This document shows positions 23,683 through 31,728 of a stretch of 64,000 bases of DNA, in pieces. The translations under genes were made by a program, and so were the position numbers. The notes below the pieces were generated by a model. The model had not been told where the DNA came from. It did not search any database and saw only the letters and a list, made by a program, of their open reading frames with translations. How positions within the stretch are numbered: position 1 is the first letter of the stretch; every line of letters starts with the position of its first letter. Source of the DNA: Lentisphaerae bacterium GWF2_57_35 (GTDB lineage Bacteria; Verrucomicrobiota; Kiritimatiellia; CAIQIC01; GWF2-57-35). The DNA lies in the NCBI GenBank assembly GCA_001804865.1, contig MHBK01000019.1:1-64000 (forward strand), given 5' to 3'.

Positions 23683-25063
23683 TCTTTCCTCCAACGAAAC
23701 GATCCGCCTGCTGTCCGCGGACGATCCGACCCAACAGCTCGGGCTGGCGTTGTTGGGCGATTCGCCGGAGCGTCATGCCGCTCAAATCCTGGAAGCCATG
23801 CTTCAAGCCAGCGCTCCGGCGCGCGATCGACTCGGCTTGTTCTGCCGGACGCGCTTTCCCTTTCTGGCGCCGCCCTGCAAAGCCGGACGTCTCATCGACG
23901 CGAATTCGTTCGTGGTCGGCGACGGCATGAAGCAACGCGAAAACCTCTTTTTGCATTCCGTGCGAGTCTGGCTGGAATCGCATCGCGAAAAGAATCCGTC
24001 TGTCTGTTTCGACCTGCTGAAGGAGCACACCGCCCTGGCGGCCGAATACGAACGAATAATTGAAGAACTCCTGGGCGCAACCGGCCTCGATGCCTGGCGG
24101 CCCTACGCAGCCAATGCCCAACCGGACCCCGTCCGGCAGTTGGGGTTTGCGCCGACGTACCGGTGCAACTTGTCTTGTCCCTACTGCATCAGCGCCTCCA
24201 TGCCGCGTGACGAGGCGGGCTGGGAGGATATCCGCCGCTTGATCCATTGGTGCCGGCAAAACGACGTCCGCCGGCTTCACTTGTTCGGCGGGGAGCCCAC
24301 TTTCCATCCAAATTTTACGGCCCTGCTACAGGAGGCCGAACAAGCCGGACTGGAAGTCTATTTTCCATCGAATTTGGTCATGTCCCCCGCCAACCTCGCC
24401 TTCATCCAACCCCCGGTGGTCCGCACGGTAACGGCGCACGTTCGGTCGCCGGATTCAACGCGCACCGGCGACACGTTCTGGCAGACGGCCGATACGCTGC
24501 AACAAAAGGGCGTTGCCGTGCGGGTGCGCTACAATTTAAAAAACGAGGACTGGTCGTTTCTGGTCGACGGCCTCAAACGGCTAAACAGCCGTAAGTTGAT
24601 TTTTGCCGGCATCGAATTCCCGGGCTGCGGGACACAGCGTTCCGAGGTGGAGTGGCTCGATCACGTCGCCTGCGCGCGCCGTTTTGTGGACTACATGCTG
24701 GAGCGAAACATCAAACCGGTGCTGGCCAAACCCCTGCCGCAATGCCTCGTGGAACAGGTCGGAGGCGCCATCCCCTGGGACGTTTTCCGGGGCCATTGCG
24801 AAGTTCATCAAAACCGGTACATGCGGAATGTTCATGTGCGCCCCGACTTCAAGATCGCCCTGTGCAATGGGGATATGAATCCGGCGAGACCCAGCCTGTG
24901 GCAATTCCCCGACTGGGCGGCCTTGCAGGACTACGTCGAACCCCGTCTGCGCGCATGGCAGAAACAACCGCTTTGGCCAAAATGCCGGTCCTGCTACTAT
25001 GAATTCCGCGGACTCTGCCAGGGCGCTTGCCTGATCGCAAAAGACCAGGAGCTGAAATCGTGA
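23675..25063 (+). CDS. Radical SAM/SPASM protein 1 with ~150-residue N-terminal extension
   Basis: A 462-residue protein. The SAM cluster motif CNLSCPYC is at Cys164/168/171, followed by the GGEP-type motif LHLFGGEPTFHP. The C-terminus has a SPASM/twitch-like Cys set (CKPL-region cysteines, CEVHQ, IALCNGD, CRSCYYEFRGLCQGAC) for auxiliary clusters. Residues 1-150 precede the barrel, contain CRTRFPFLAPPCKAGR, and match no family I know; they could be a leader-binding or partner domain. ATG at 23675 overlaps kinase B by 8 nt. Probably modifies the precursor core. Confidence 0.85.
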   Translation: MHDLSSNETIRLLSADDPTQQLGLALLGDSPERHAAQILEAMLQASAPARDRLGLFCRTRFPFLAPPCKAGRLIDANSFVVGDGMKQRENLFLHSVRVWLESHREKNPSVCFDLLKEHTALAAEYERIIEELLGATGLDAWRPYAANAQPDPVRQLGFAPTYRCNLSCPYCISASMPRDEAGWEDIRRLIHWCRQNDVRRLHLFGGEPTFHPNFTALLQEAEQAGLEVYFPSNLVMSPANLAFIQPPVVRTVTAHVRSPDSTRTGDTFWQTADTLQQKGVAVRVRYNLKNEDWSFLVDGLKRLNSRKLIFAGIEFPGCGTQRSEVEWLDHVACARRFVDYMLERNIKPVLAKPLPQCLVEQVGGAIPWDVFRGHCEVHQNRYMRNVHVRPDFKIALCNGDMNPARPSLWQFPDWAALQDYVEPRLRAWQKQPLWPKCRSCYYEFRGLCQGACLIAKDQELKS

Positions 25064-25557
25064 AAGCCGGCTTCCAACAAATCATGAGCCGTATCGATCG
25101 GCTGACGGCGCTGATCGAGCATAAAAACATCGAAGAAGCCGCCCAACTCGTGGACGAGCATCGAGCCGAATTGGCCTTGGATGACCCTCTTTATCCCTGG
25201 CTCAAAAGAGCCTGGCCTCTGCTTCGCTATTTACGACCTGAAACCCGGCGCCAGCCCTGCCTGTACCTTTGCCTGTTGTTCTTCGCGCGAGCCTGCCGCT
25301 TGCAGCAGGACGCACGGATTAACGTCTGCCTGTCCGCCCACCAGACGGAGATGAACAACGGGCATTGCTGGCTGACCATTGACGGAGAGACGATCCCTCT
25401 GTCGCCTTCCGACCGCGACCATTTCGGCGAATGCCTCGGCGGCAGCCAATGGATTCGCTATTGGGTGAGGTTTTCCCTTCGGAGCCGCAATCCGCACATT
25501 ATGGCCCGACTTAAACACATCACGCGCTTTTTGCACAAAGGAGCTTCTCATGGCTAA
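25060..25557 (+). CDS. Lasso B2-type (McjB/transglutaminase-like) leader peptidase
   Basis: A 165-residue protein. The segment from residue 66, PCLYLCLLFFARACRLQQDA, then INVCLSAH and GHCWLTIDGETIPLS, matches the McjB C-terminal (Transglut_core3) pattern: nucleophile Cys67, His102 and Asp108 as the presumed triad. In lasso clusters B2 cleaves the leader with the help of B1. The start is a GTG at 25060 overlapping the previous stop (GTGA), 9 nt after AGGAG. It overlaps the next radical SAM gene by 8 nt. B1 is a separate gene at 29371-29646, as in split-B lasso systems. B2 identity rests on motif pattern, not on a search. Confidence 0.75.
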   Translation: MKAGFQQIMSRIDRLTALIEHKNIEEAAQLVDEHRAELALDDPLYPWLKRAWPLLRYLRPETRRQPCLYLCLLFFARACRLQQDARINVCLSAHQTEMNNGHCWLTIDGETIPLSPSDRDHFGECLGGSQWIRYWVRFSLRSRNPHIMARLKHITRFLHKGASHG

Positions 25558-26527
25558 TATCATGTTAACGACCGCCTGTAATTTCCGATGCGATTACTGC
25601 TTCGGACGGCAGTTGATCGGCCCCGAACATCCGATTCAGATGATGGACCCGGACCTCTATCGCCGGTTGCTCGATTGGATCGATGCCGCCAATATGCCGA
25701 ACCTGGACGTCCACCTCATGGGCGGAGAGCCCACCCTGCATCCGAAATTCTCCGAATTAGCCGAGGAGCTGGTTCAACGGGGACGCAAGGCGGTTGTTTT
25801 CTCGAATTTGTCGGCGCCCTTGCCCAAAGAAGTGCTGGAACGTTGCGTGGAGAACGACGTGATGTGGGTAGTCAATGCCAACGCCCCCTCCTCTTACCTG
25901 CCCGTTCAATTGGAGCACTTGCATCGCAATCTGGCCGTAGTGGGCGACCAAGCGATGCTGACGTTCAACATCACGGGGCCCGACACGGATTTCGACTACA
26001 TCTTCGACCTGATCGCGCAGCACAAGCTTGCGCACAGCATTAAAATCGGCATCACGCTGCCCACCCTGGATCATCAAAATGCGCATGTGAAGCGGGAACA
26101 ATACCCCGGCGTGGCCAAGCGAGTCATGGAACTTCACGAGGAGGCCCTTCGTCAAAACGTCCGGATCGAATTCGAATGCGGCGTGGCCTACTGCGTATTT
26201 AGCCCCGCCCAGCGCGCGCTCTTGAAAGACATCCATATCAGCCATTGCGGATCGCGGCTGGACATCACGCCCTGGGGCGAAGTCATCAACTGCCTGCCGT
26301 TGTGTAAAGCCGCCAGCATAGCTTATGACCGGTTCGCGCATTATGGCGAAGCCGTGCACTGGTATCGCCGGGCGCTGCATCCCTATCGGGGCTTGGGCAA
26401 CTCTACGACCTGTCCCGACTGCGCTCACATGAAGGAAGGTCGTTGCGGAGTCTGTCTGGCGGACACGCTGTGGCAGATGGATCACATCGCCTGGCCGCCT
26501 CAACCGGCGGCGAACTCGATTTCATAA
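25550..26527 (+). CDS. Radical SAM/SPASM protein 2
   Basis: A 325-residue protein that begins almost directly with the cluster motif CNFRCDYC (Cys10/14/17), followed by HLMGGEPTLHPKF. The C-terminal half has FECGVAYCVFSP, SHCGSRLDITPWGEVINCLP and CPDCAHMKEGRCGVC, the Cys layout of two auxiliary clusters. Clearly paralogous to the protein at 28405-29358 (motif at the same residues) and to the Cys-less relative at 27563-28408. Start overlaps B2 by 8 nt; ends one base into the next start (TAATG). Inferred precursor-modifying enzyme. Confidence 0.88.
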   Translation: MANIMLTTACNFRCDYCFGRQLIGPEHPIQMMDPDLYRRLLDWIDAANMPNLDVHLMGGEPTLHPKFSELAEELVQRGRKAVVFSNLSAPLPKEVLERCVENDVMWVVNANAPSSYLPVQLEHLHRNLAVVGDQAMLTFNITGPDTDFDYIFDLIAQHKLAHSIKIGITLPTLDHQNAHVKREQYPGVAKRVMELHEEALRQNVRIEFECGVAYCVFSPAQRALLKDIHISHCGSRLDITPWGEVINCLPLCKAASIAYDRFAHYGEAVHWYRRALHPYRGLGNSTTCPDCAHMKEGRCGVCLADTLWQMDHIAWPPQPAANSIS

Positions 26528-27555
26528 TGGACGCAAACCCGATGCCGCGCTCCTTCAAAGAACACTGCCGACGACGACTGACCCGCTGGACGGGTCTGCC
26601 CTTCGGCCCACCCCGAACGCTGGCCATCGAGCCGACCAATCACTGCACCCGGAAATGCCCAGTCTGCGGCGCTCATTCCGGCCAGGCCATCCGCCCGCGC
26701 GGCTTCATGGATTGGAATCTTTTTCTGGCCCTCGCGGATCAAATCCAGGCCCTGAAGCCGGCGCGAGTTTCTTTGTATGGGCACGGAGAGCCGCTGTTGC
26801 ATCCGCGCTTGCCCGACATGACGCGGGAGCTGGCGCAACGGGGCTTGCACACTGAAATAGTAACTAACGGCGATCTACTGGATGCGGAGCTGCTGGCGCG
26901 ATGCTCGTCAGCCGGTCTCGGCAGCTTGATTGTCTCCCACCCCGGCATTACGCCGGCAAATTACAAAGCTTGCCGGGGCGAGCTGCAAAATACAGTCCAG
27001 GAAGATCGATTGCGATCGTTGATTCAAAGTGCGGCGCCTTCCTGCGACATTTACATCCGCAGTCTGGTTTTGCCGCAGCTGTTGAACGACGGCCCCGCCG
27101 AGTTGGCGTCGTTTGTCCGCGGCTGGCTCACGCTGCCAGGCATCCGCGGCGTGGGACTGCACGGATATCAACCCTGGCCGCGTCATGGCCTGGAGCAGCA
27201 CCTCGGGCAGCTCTTTACCCGAGCCCGCCGTTGCGAGTTGGGCATGGAAACCATGACCGTTCTCTGGAATGGAACCGTTACGCTGTGCTCTTACGATTCG
27301 GAAGGAGCCCTCGCGGTGGGACAGGCACCGGGCTTGTCCTTGCTGGATGCTTACCGCGGCGCCGAAGCCCGGCGGCGGCGCAAAGCATGGTTTGGCGCCT
27401 CGTCCAAATGGCCGGAACTGTGCCGCGATTGCCTGTTGCCCCGTTGCGCGGCGGTCTTCATTCCCCTGGGCCGCGAGATTCTTCGCTCGGAGACCTTGTT
27501 CGAACGCCAGGTTCGCAGTGCGTACGATCAACTGAACGCCGCGCATTCAGGATAG
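26527..27555 (+). CDS. Radical SAM/SPASM protein 3
   Basis: A 342-residue protein of a different subfamily from protein 2: CTRKCPVC at Cys40/44/47 within LAIEPTNHCTRKCPVCGAH, then VSLYGHGEPLLHP (GEP motif) and a C-terminal SPASM-like CSYDSEG...CRDCLLPRC. The IEPTNHC context recalls SPASM proteins acting on peptides or in cofactor assembly. ATG at 26527 overlaps the previous stop. It is the last plus-strand gene of this arm, ending 7 nt before the convergent minus-strand arm. Confidence 0.87.
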   Translation: MDANPMPRSFKEHCRRRLTRWTGLPFGPPRTLAIEPTNHCTRKCPVCGAHSGQAIRPRGFMDWNLFLALADQIQALKPARVSLYGHGEPLLHPRLPDMTRELAQRGLHTEIVTNGDLLDAELLARCSSAGLGSLIVSHPGITPANYKACRGELQNTVQEDRLRSLIQSAAPSCDIYIRSLVLPQLLNDGPAELASFVRGWLTLPGIRGVGLHGYQPWPRHGLEQHLGQLFTRARRCELGMETMTVLWNGTVTLCSYDSEGALAVGQAPGLSLLDAYRGAEARRRRKAWFGASSKWPELCRDCLLPRCAAVFIPLGREILRSETLFERQVRSAYDQLNAAHSG

Positions 27556-27562
27556 CGCGCCC

Positions 27563-28408
27563 TTATCGGCCAGCCTGCCACCCCGACATGGACTGCGCCA
27601 GGCAACCCACCCCGCAAGCCCCCGTGGCCAAACTCCGGCAATTCGTACCCCCAGCCCGCTCGCACCAACCCTGGAAAACCGCAGGCCAACCGGCCATCAC
27701 GTCCGCCCGGCTAACGGAAGCATCCAGATTCATGCCGCGGCCATCCATCGCCGGGCACAATCGCAAGGTTCCATCGGGCAAAACAGCGAGCTGAAGCTGA
27801 CAGCGCGCCGCCGGCCAACGAATGCGCGTGCCGGTCAATTGGGCAAGCTGCGGCCGGGAAAAAAGGCAGAGCGGCAACCCGCAGGCAAATTCCACATCCA
27901 GCCGCCGGGCGCTCAATTCAGCGGCCAGTTCCACCAACAATTTGCCCCACACGGAATACCGATCGGGAGAGATGATTCCCGGTCTTTCGAAACGGCTCGG
28001 CCACATCGCCCCCAGCACAACCCGCCGCGAGGGCTTTATCGCGTCCACCACTTTCAACCAAAGCGCAGGATCAGCGACGGGCTCCATCAAGGGCAAAAAC
28101 AAAACCGACGGCAAAACCGGATAACGAGGGGCTGCCGTTTCCATGCCGGCGGCATCAAGACCCCATTCGCTGCCATGAGCCTGAATGGTCTCGATATGCT
28201 CCATCGTAACATGCCGATCGAACCAGCCATGAACCCAATACGGAGGTTTCAAAATCGCCAGGGCGCCCCGAAGCTCGTTTACGTCCACTTCGCCGCGCAC
28301 ATAAAGATGAATTTCCGGGTCGCCGGATGTGAGGCTCCATTCGGCACAACGTTTCAGGCACTCGGCCGTCATGACCGACCGGCCATCGCCAAGCCAGATC
28401 GCGATCAT
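27563..28408 (-). CDS. Radical SAM-like pseudo-enzyme (CX3CX2C lost, SPASM-like C-terminus kept)
   Basis: A 281-residue paralogue of the radical SAM proteins at 25550 and 28405. The C-terminal block VEFACGLPLCLFSRPQL...RCQLQLAVLPDGTLRLCP...CRSLATGACGVGC aligns with theirs position by position. The N-terminus starts IAIWLGDGRSVMTAECL, with no cysteine cluster where CX3CX2C should be. It therefore cannot bind the SAM cluster but may keep an auxiliary cluster or bind peptide. ATG at 28408 overlaps the upstream gene's stop (ATGA), with intact frame and normal codons, so it is not a decaying pseudogene. Possibly a scaffold or partner. Confidence 0.75.
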   Translation of the reverse strand: MIAIWLGDGRSVMTAECLKRCAEWSLTSGDPEIHLYVRGEVDVNELRGALAILKPPYWVHGWFDRHVTMEHIETIQAHGSEWGLDAAGMETAAPRYPVLPSVLFLPLMEPVADPALWLKVVDAIKPSRRVVLGAMWPSRFERPGIISPDRYSVWGKLLVELAAELSARRLDVEFACGLPLCLFSRPQLAQLTGTRIRWPAARCQLQLAVLPDGTLRLCPAMDGRGMNLDASVSRADVMAGWPAVFQGWCERAGGTNCRSLATGACGVGCLAQSMSGWQAGR

Positions 28409-29358
28409 GAGTCGCCTCCCGCCCGGGCCAGCGTTCTGGACATGCACCCGCCCGAACAAACGCCGTCAGCGAAAGGACGGCATTGAACGCAACTCTTCAA
28501 ACTTCCGCGCGCTTGGGGCTCCTGCCAACGCTCCAGGAAATGCCGGGAGATTTCTTCCAGCGAGGAAAATTGCGTCAAGGTCACGCTGTGCGCGCCGGAA
28601 AACGGGAAACATCGCCACACCTTCAAGTCAGGTCCAATATCCAGGATCGGCTTGCATACGAACAACAATTCGGCGCCGCACTCCACCAAGGTCGCCAATT
28701 CGTCCGGCGTGAAGAGGCACCGTTGAAAACCGCAGTCAAAACCGATCACAATGCCGTCCTTCGCCAAATCCACGGCCATCTCCACCAAGCGGGCCGCGAC
28801 GGAGCGCAAATCGGCGTCCTTGAGGTATACGTTTTTCTCGCCCTGAATGGGTTGCGTGATGCCGATGCGAATGGATTTTCCCAGGCCGGTTTCCTGAATC
28901 GTCCGGCGCAGATAATCCCACTCGAATCCGGGCGTATAAATGTTGAACGAAAGCCGCGCCCGATCGCCGAAGGCCCGGCCGTTTGCCACGATTTCGGTCC
29001 ATTCCGTTTTCGTATATTGATCGGGCGGATTCAAATTAACGATGATCCGCAAGGCCGATGAAGGAGACAGGTCCACCACCTCCCTCAGGCGGGGATTCGT
29101 GCCGTTGGTGAAAATTTTTACGCTGTAGCGCCGATCCAAAGCCAGCTTCACCAGCTGGGCAAAATGCCGGTGCAGCGTAGGCTCGCCGCCCAACAACGCC
29201 ACCGAGTCGCGCCCCGGACGCAAATAGCCGAGGATGGTTTCATATTCCGCCAGACTCATTTCCCAGCGAGGCGTCGATGTGCCCAGGGCGACTTGTTCCT
29301 TGGCAAAGCAGTAAGGACAACTCCGATTGCAGTAATTGGTCAGGAGGATATTCGGCAT
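28405..29358 (-). CDS. Radical SAM/SPASM protein 4
   Basis: A 317-residue enzyme with CNRSCPYC at Cys10/14/17 (same positions as protein 2), SVALLGGEPTLHRHF, and C-terminal FDCGFQRCLFTP, CKPILDIGPDLKVWRC and CVQCRPFADGVCSGGC. It lies 12 nt downstream of the PqqD-like B1 gene; RRE-radical SAM adjacency is a hallmark of RiPP maturation. It overlaps the pseudo-enzyme gene by 4 nt, which suggests the two are made in equal amounts and may form a pair. Confidence 0.88.
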   Translation of the reverse strand: MPNILLTNYCNRSCPYCFAKEQVALGTSTPRWEMSLAEYETILGYLRPGRDSVALLGGEPTLHRHFAQLVKLALDRRYSVKIFTNGTNPRLREVVDLSPSSALRIIVNLNPPDQYTKTEWTEIVANGRAFGDRARLSFNIYTPGFEWDYLRRTIQETGLGKSIRIGITQPIQGEKNVYLKDADLRSVAARLVEMAVDLAKDGIVIGFDCGFQRCLFTPDELATLVECGAELLFVCKPILDIGPDLKVWRCFPFSGAHSVTLTQFSSLEEISRHFLERWQEPQARGSLKSCVQCRPFADGVCSGGCMSRTLARAGGDS

Positions 29359-29370
29359 TCGCCACGCTCT

Positions 29371-29646
29371 TCAGGAACCAGTCGATTCCGCCACGAGGTT
29401 TTCGCTTTTCCACTCGCCGATGAGGGCGAGGCAATCCTGCCGCACGGCCTCCGCTTCCGGCGCTTCTTTCACGGCATCGCGCAGAGCCATCACCGTCTCG
29501 TCCAGCGACTTCTTGCCGACCACATGATTTTTCCACAACAAAGAACCCGTGGCGTTCAAGGTGTAGTACTGGCCGTTGGCCGTATTAAGAACCACGCAAA
29601 TGTCCCCGGAATTCCGCCACACAATATGATCCCCTGTCGTCAACAT
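29371..29646 (-). CDS. PqqD-like RRE protein (lasso B1-type leader-binding protein)
   Basis: A 91-residue protein with the PqqD/RRE pattern: three beta strands around WRNSGDICVVLNTANGQYYTL, then NATGSLLWKNHVVGKKSLDETVMAL and a terminal helix. The RRE binds leader peptides; in lasso systems it recognises the YxxP motif, which the precursor at 21424 carries. A strong AAAGGAG precedes the ATG by about 6 nt. It follows the NTP_transf_5 gene (84-nt gap) and precedes radical SAM protein 4. Confidence 0.88.
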   Translation of the reverse strand: MLTTGDHIVWRNSGDICVVLNTANGQYYTLNATGSLLWKNHVVGKKSLDETVMALRDAVKEAPEAEAVRQDCLALIGEWKSENLVAESTGS

Positions 29647-29729
29647 GTTCCACTCCTTTGATTATTAACTGCCATCATGACGATACTTTAGCGGAGCGCT
29701 CAACGGTTGCAATGATCTTTGTCGACAAC

Positions 29730-30839
29730 TCATCCACCGCGCGCAATCACTTTACCGCTGAGCCCAGCCCGTCGCGCCGAGCGATACTCCCGCATAAATT
29801 TTGCCGAGAAGCACGGGAGAATGGCGGCGAGCTTGGACCACCACCCTTCCGCCTCGCTCACTTCAATCCGTTTCCACAACCTGAAAGCTTCCGGAGACTC
29901 CCCGGTGAAAAGTCCTCTGGCAGCCCAATAACGATTGACCAGCCGATCGAAACGGTCTTTCACACCCCAATCGACGCTTGCCCAGCTCAAAGGCATTTCC
30001 CAACCGACTTCCTGCAGGCCCCGCCATACGACCCAGGCCATGCGGCCCCATCCCCGTGATAAAAAGGCCGTTTGCACAGCCGAAGGGTCAGGCTGCCGAA
30101 CCGACCACCAGGCCGCCAGGTCGCGAAGCCAGAGGTAACGCGCATACTCATGATGCCTCGCATGCAAAACCAACATCAGCAGATCGTCAACGGGTTCCAA
30201 TTGTAACAACGGCGCATGTCGCGGAGAGGGTTGAGCCCTATCCATTAAGGCCTCCGTGCTCAACAAGCCCCAGTGCCGTCGGCGTTCCGCTGCGCAAAAA
30301 TGGACCTCAATAAGCGCATCGCCCCGACGATAAATCCGCTGGCGCCTGCGGCGTTCTTCTTCAAACCGATGCCCTAAAAACCAGGAGGAAACGGCATCGA
30401 TATCGTTTTCGGAAACGAGCAGATCGATATCGCGAACTTCCCGGCAACGATAATCGCCGAAGACTTCCAAGAGGTAATTCGGGGATTTCATCAGCACGAC
30501 CCGGCAGCCGATTTCACGAGCCAACGTTCCTACTTCGCAAAGGCCTTCGTTCACGATGGCCCCACGTCGCGCGGCGGTCTCTCCGGCAATCCAGAGCAGC
30601 TCTCGGGCCGCTTCCGGCAAAGCCGAGAAGCCGGCCCAGGGCGTTTGGAAGCCCGCCAGCACCCGATGATACTGCCCCATCCACAGCAGATAGCCCCAAT
30701 CCAGCTGTTCCATGTCCCAGACGGATTCCATGCATCGATTGCGCCAGCTTGCCTCCAGGGAAGAAAACCAGAATTGCCGGGAATACGGGTCGGCCCGCTT
30801 GGGACAGACCAATTCAAATTCGTTCATTTGCTTTGCCAT
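29730..30839 (-). CDS. NTP_transf_5-type nucleotidyltransferase
   Basis: A 369-residue protein with the hallmark of the 'uncharacterised nucleotidyltransferase' family: VVLMKSPNYLLEVFGDY then REVRDIDLLVSENDIDAV (metal-binding D-I-D) and later DALIEVHF. Such proteins accompany HprK-like kinases in lasso and HPr-rel clusters; in the pseudomycoidin lasso system the homologue is implicated in elaborating the phosphorylated residue. ATG at 30839 or 30827; neither has a clear ribosome-binding site. It is divergent from the kinase gene at 30907 across a 67-nt shared promoter region. Confidence 0.82.
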   Translation of the reverse strand: MAKQMNEFELVCPKRADPYSRQFWFSSLEASWRNRCMESVWDMEQLDWGYLLWMGQYHRVLAGFQTPWAGFSALPEAARELLWIAGETAARRGAIVNEGLCEVGTLAREIGCRVVLMKSPNYLLEVFGDYRCREVRDIDLLVSENDIDAVSSWFLGHRFEEERRRRQRIYRRGDALIEVHFCAAERRRHWGLLSTEALMDRAQPSPRHAPLLQLEPVDDLLMLVLHARHHEYARYLWLRDLAAWWSVRQPDPSAVQTAFLSRGWGRMAWVVWRGLQEVGWEMPLSWASVDWGVKDRFDRLVNRYWAARGLFTGESPEAFRLWKRIEVSEAEGWWSKLAAILPCFSAKFMREYRSARRAGLSGKVIARGG

Positions 30840-30906
30840 AGTTTGGGACCGTCGTATACTGAAATCCACGTATAACACGTCCGCCGCACGGGCGTCAAAA
30901 CTGCAC

Positions 30907-31728
30907 ATGAATCCATTAAAGAAAACCGATCGTTCGCTGCCCCCGGGATACAGGGCTGAAGGGATGCGGCATGAAAGCCCGGCTTACGTCGTGTACCAAG
31001 CGCTGCACCTGGCCACCGGCCGGATGTGCGCTATTAAAACCACGCGAAAAGCGCCCACCCCGGACGCCACAACGGCCTTGGAACATGAATTTGACGCGCT
31101 ACGGCGTTTGTCGGGATCGTTCGCGCCCAAAGCGTACGAGTTGCTTCGTCCGGAGAAGCTGTTCCTCGTGCTGGAGTGGATCGACGGCGCCGACCTGGAA
31201 AGCATCATTCGAAGCAAGCCGCCGCTTCCACGCGCCATCGCACTGGCAAGCATGATCCTGAAGGCCGTTGACGATTTGCATGCCTCGGGTTTTTTGCACT
31301 TGGATCTGAAGCCGGCCAATATTCTGATCCGCCCAACGGGCGCCGCCGCCTTGATCGATTTTGCCCTCGCCCAACCCATCGGGCCGCCTGTCGCCCCGCC
31401 CGAGCAGCCGTTTCTTTTGCAAGGGACTTTATCCTATATGGCGCCGGAGCAAACCGGCTGGCTCGATGCACCGATCGATCGACGCGCGGATTATTATGCG
31501 CTGGGAGTCATTTTTTATGAATTGTTCGTCGGCGCGACGCCGTTTGCCGCCCAGACATTTCAGGAACTGCTGGATCATGTGCTTCACTCCGTTCCGGCAG
31601 AACCCATCGACCTACCGCTGCCGCTAAACCAGCTCATCATGCAATTGCTGGCCAAGCATCCGGATCAGCGGCCCGGCGAATTGGGCAAAGCCGCCGCGGT
31701 CGTTTCCTCGTCGGCAGAGATTTGCTGA
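30907..31728 (+). CDS. Ser/Thr protein kinase-like protein
   Basis: A 273-residue Hanks-type kinase domain without membrane or sensor domains. Present: the N-lobe lysine in CAIKTTRK (Lys44), catalytic loop HLDLKPANIL (His131, Asp133, Asn138) and YMAPEQTGWLD (APE). Atypical: no GxGxxG loop (RAEGMRHESPAYVVY instead), and DFG replaced by DFA (Asp151-Ala153). The Asp is retained, so activity is possible. The stop region overlaps the 3' end of the convergent ABC gene by 64 nt. Could regulate the cluster or phosphorylate the peptide; neither is shown. Confidence 0.85.
   Translation: MNPLKKTDRSLPPGYRAEGMRHESPAYVVYQALHLATGRMCAIKTTRKAPTPDATTALEHEFDALRRLSGSFAPKAYELLRPEKLFLVLEWIDGADLESIIRSKPPLPRAIALASMILKAVDDLHASGFLHLDLKPANILIRPTGAAALIDFALAQPIGPPVAPPEQPFLLQGTLSYMAPEQTGWLDAPIDRRADYYALGVIFYELFVGATPFAAQTFQELLDHVLHSVPAEPIDLPLPLNQLIMQLLAKHPDQRPGELGKAAAVVSSSAEIC

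Noticed and set aside
21424-27555. True lasso peptide cluster
   Set aside because: Although A, B1, B2, D and K-like genes are present, no Asn-synthetase-like cyclase is encoded and the core lacks the Gly1...Asp/Glu7-9 ring layout.
27563-28408. Decayed pseudogene
   Set aside because: The frame is intact, it starts by a 4-nt overlap with its neighbour, and C-terminal Cys motifs are conserved, so a retained non-catalytic protein is more likely.
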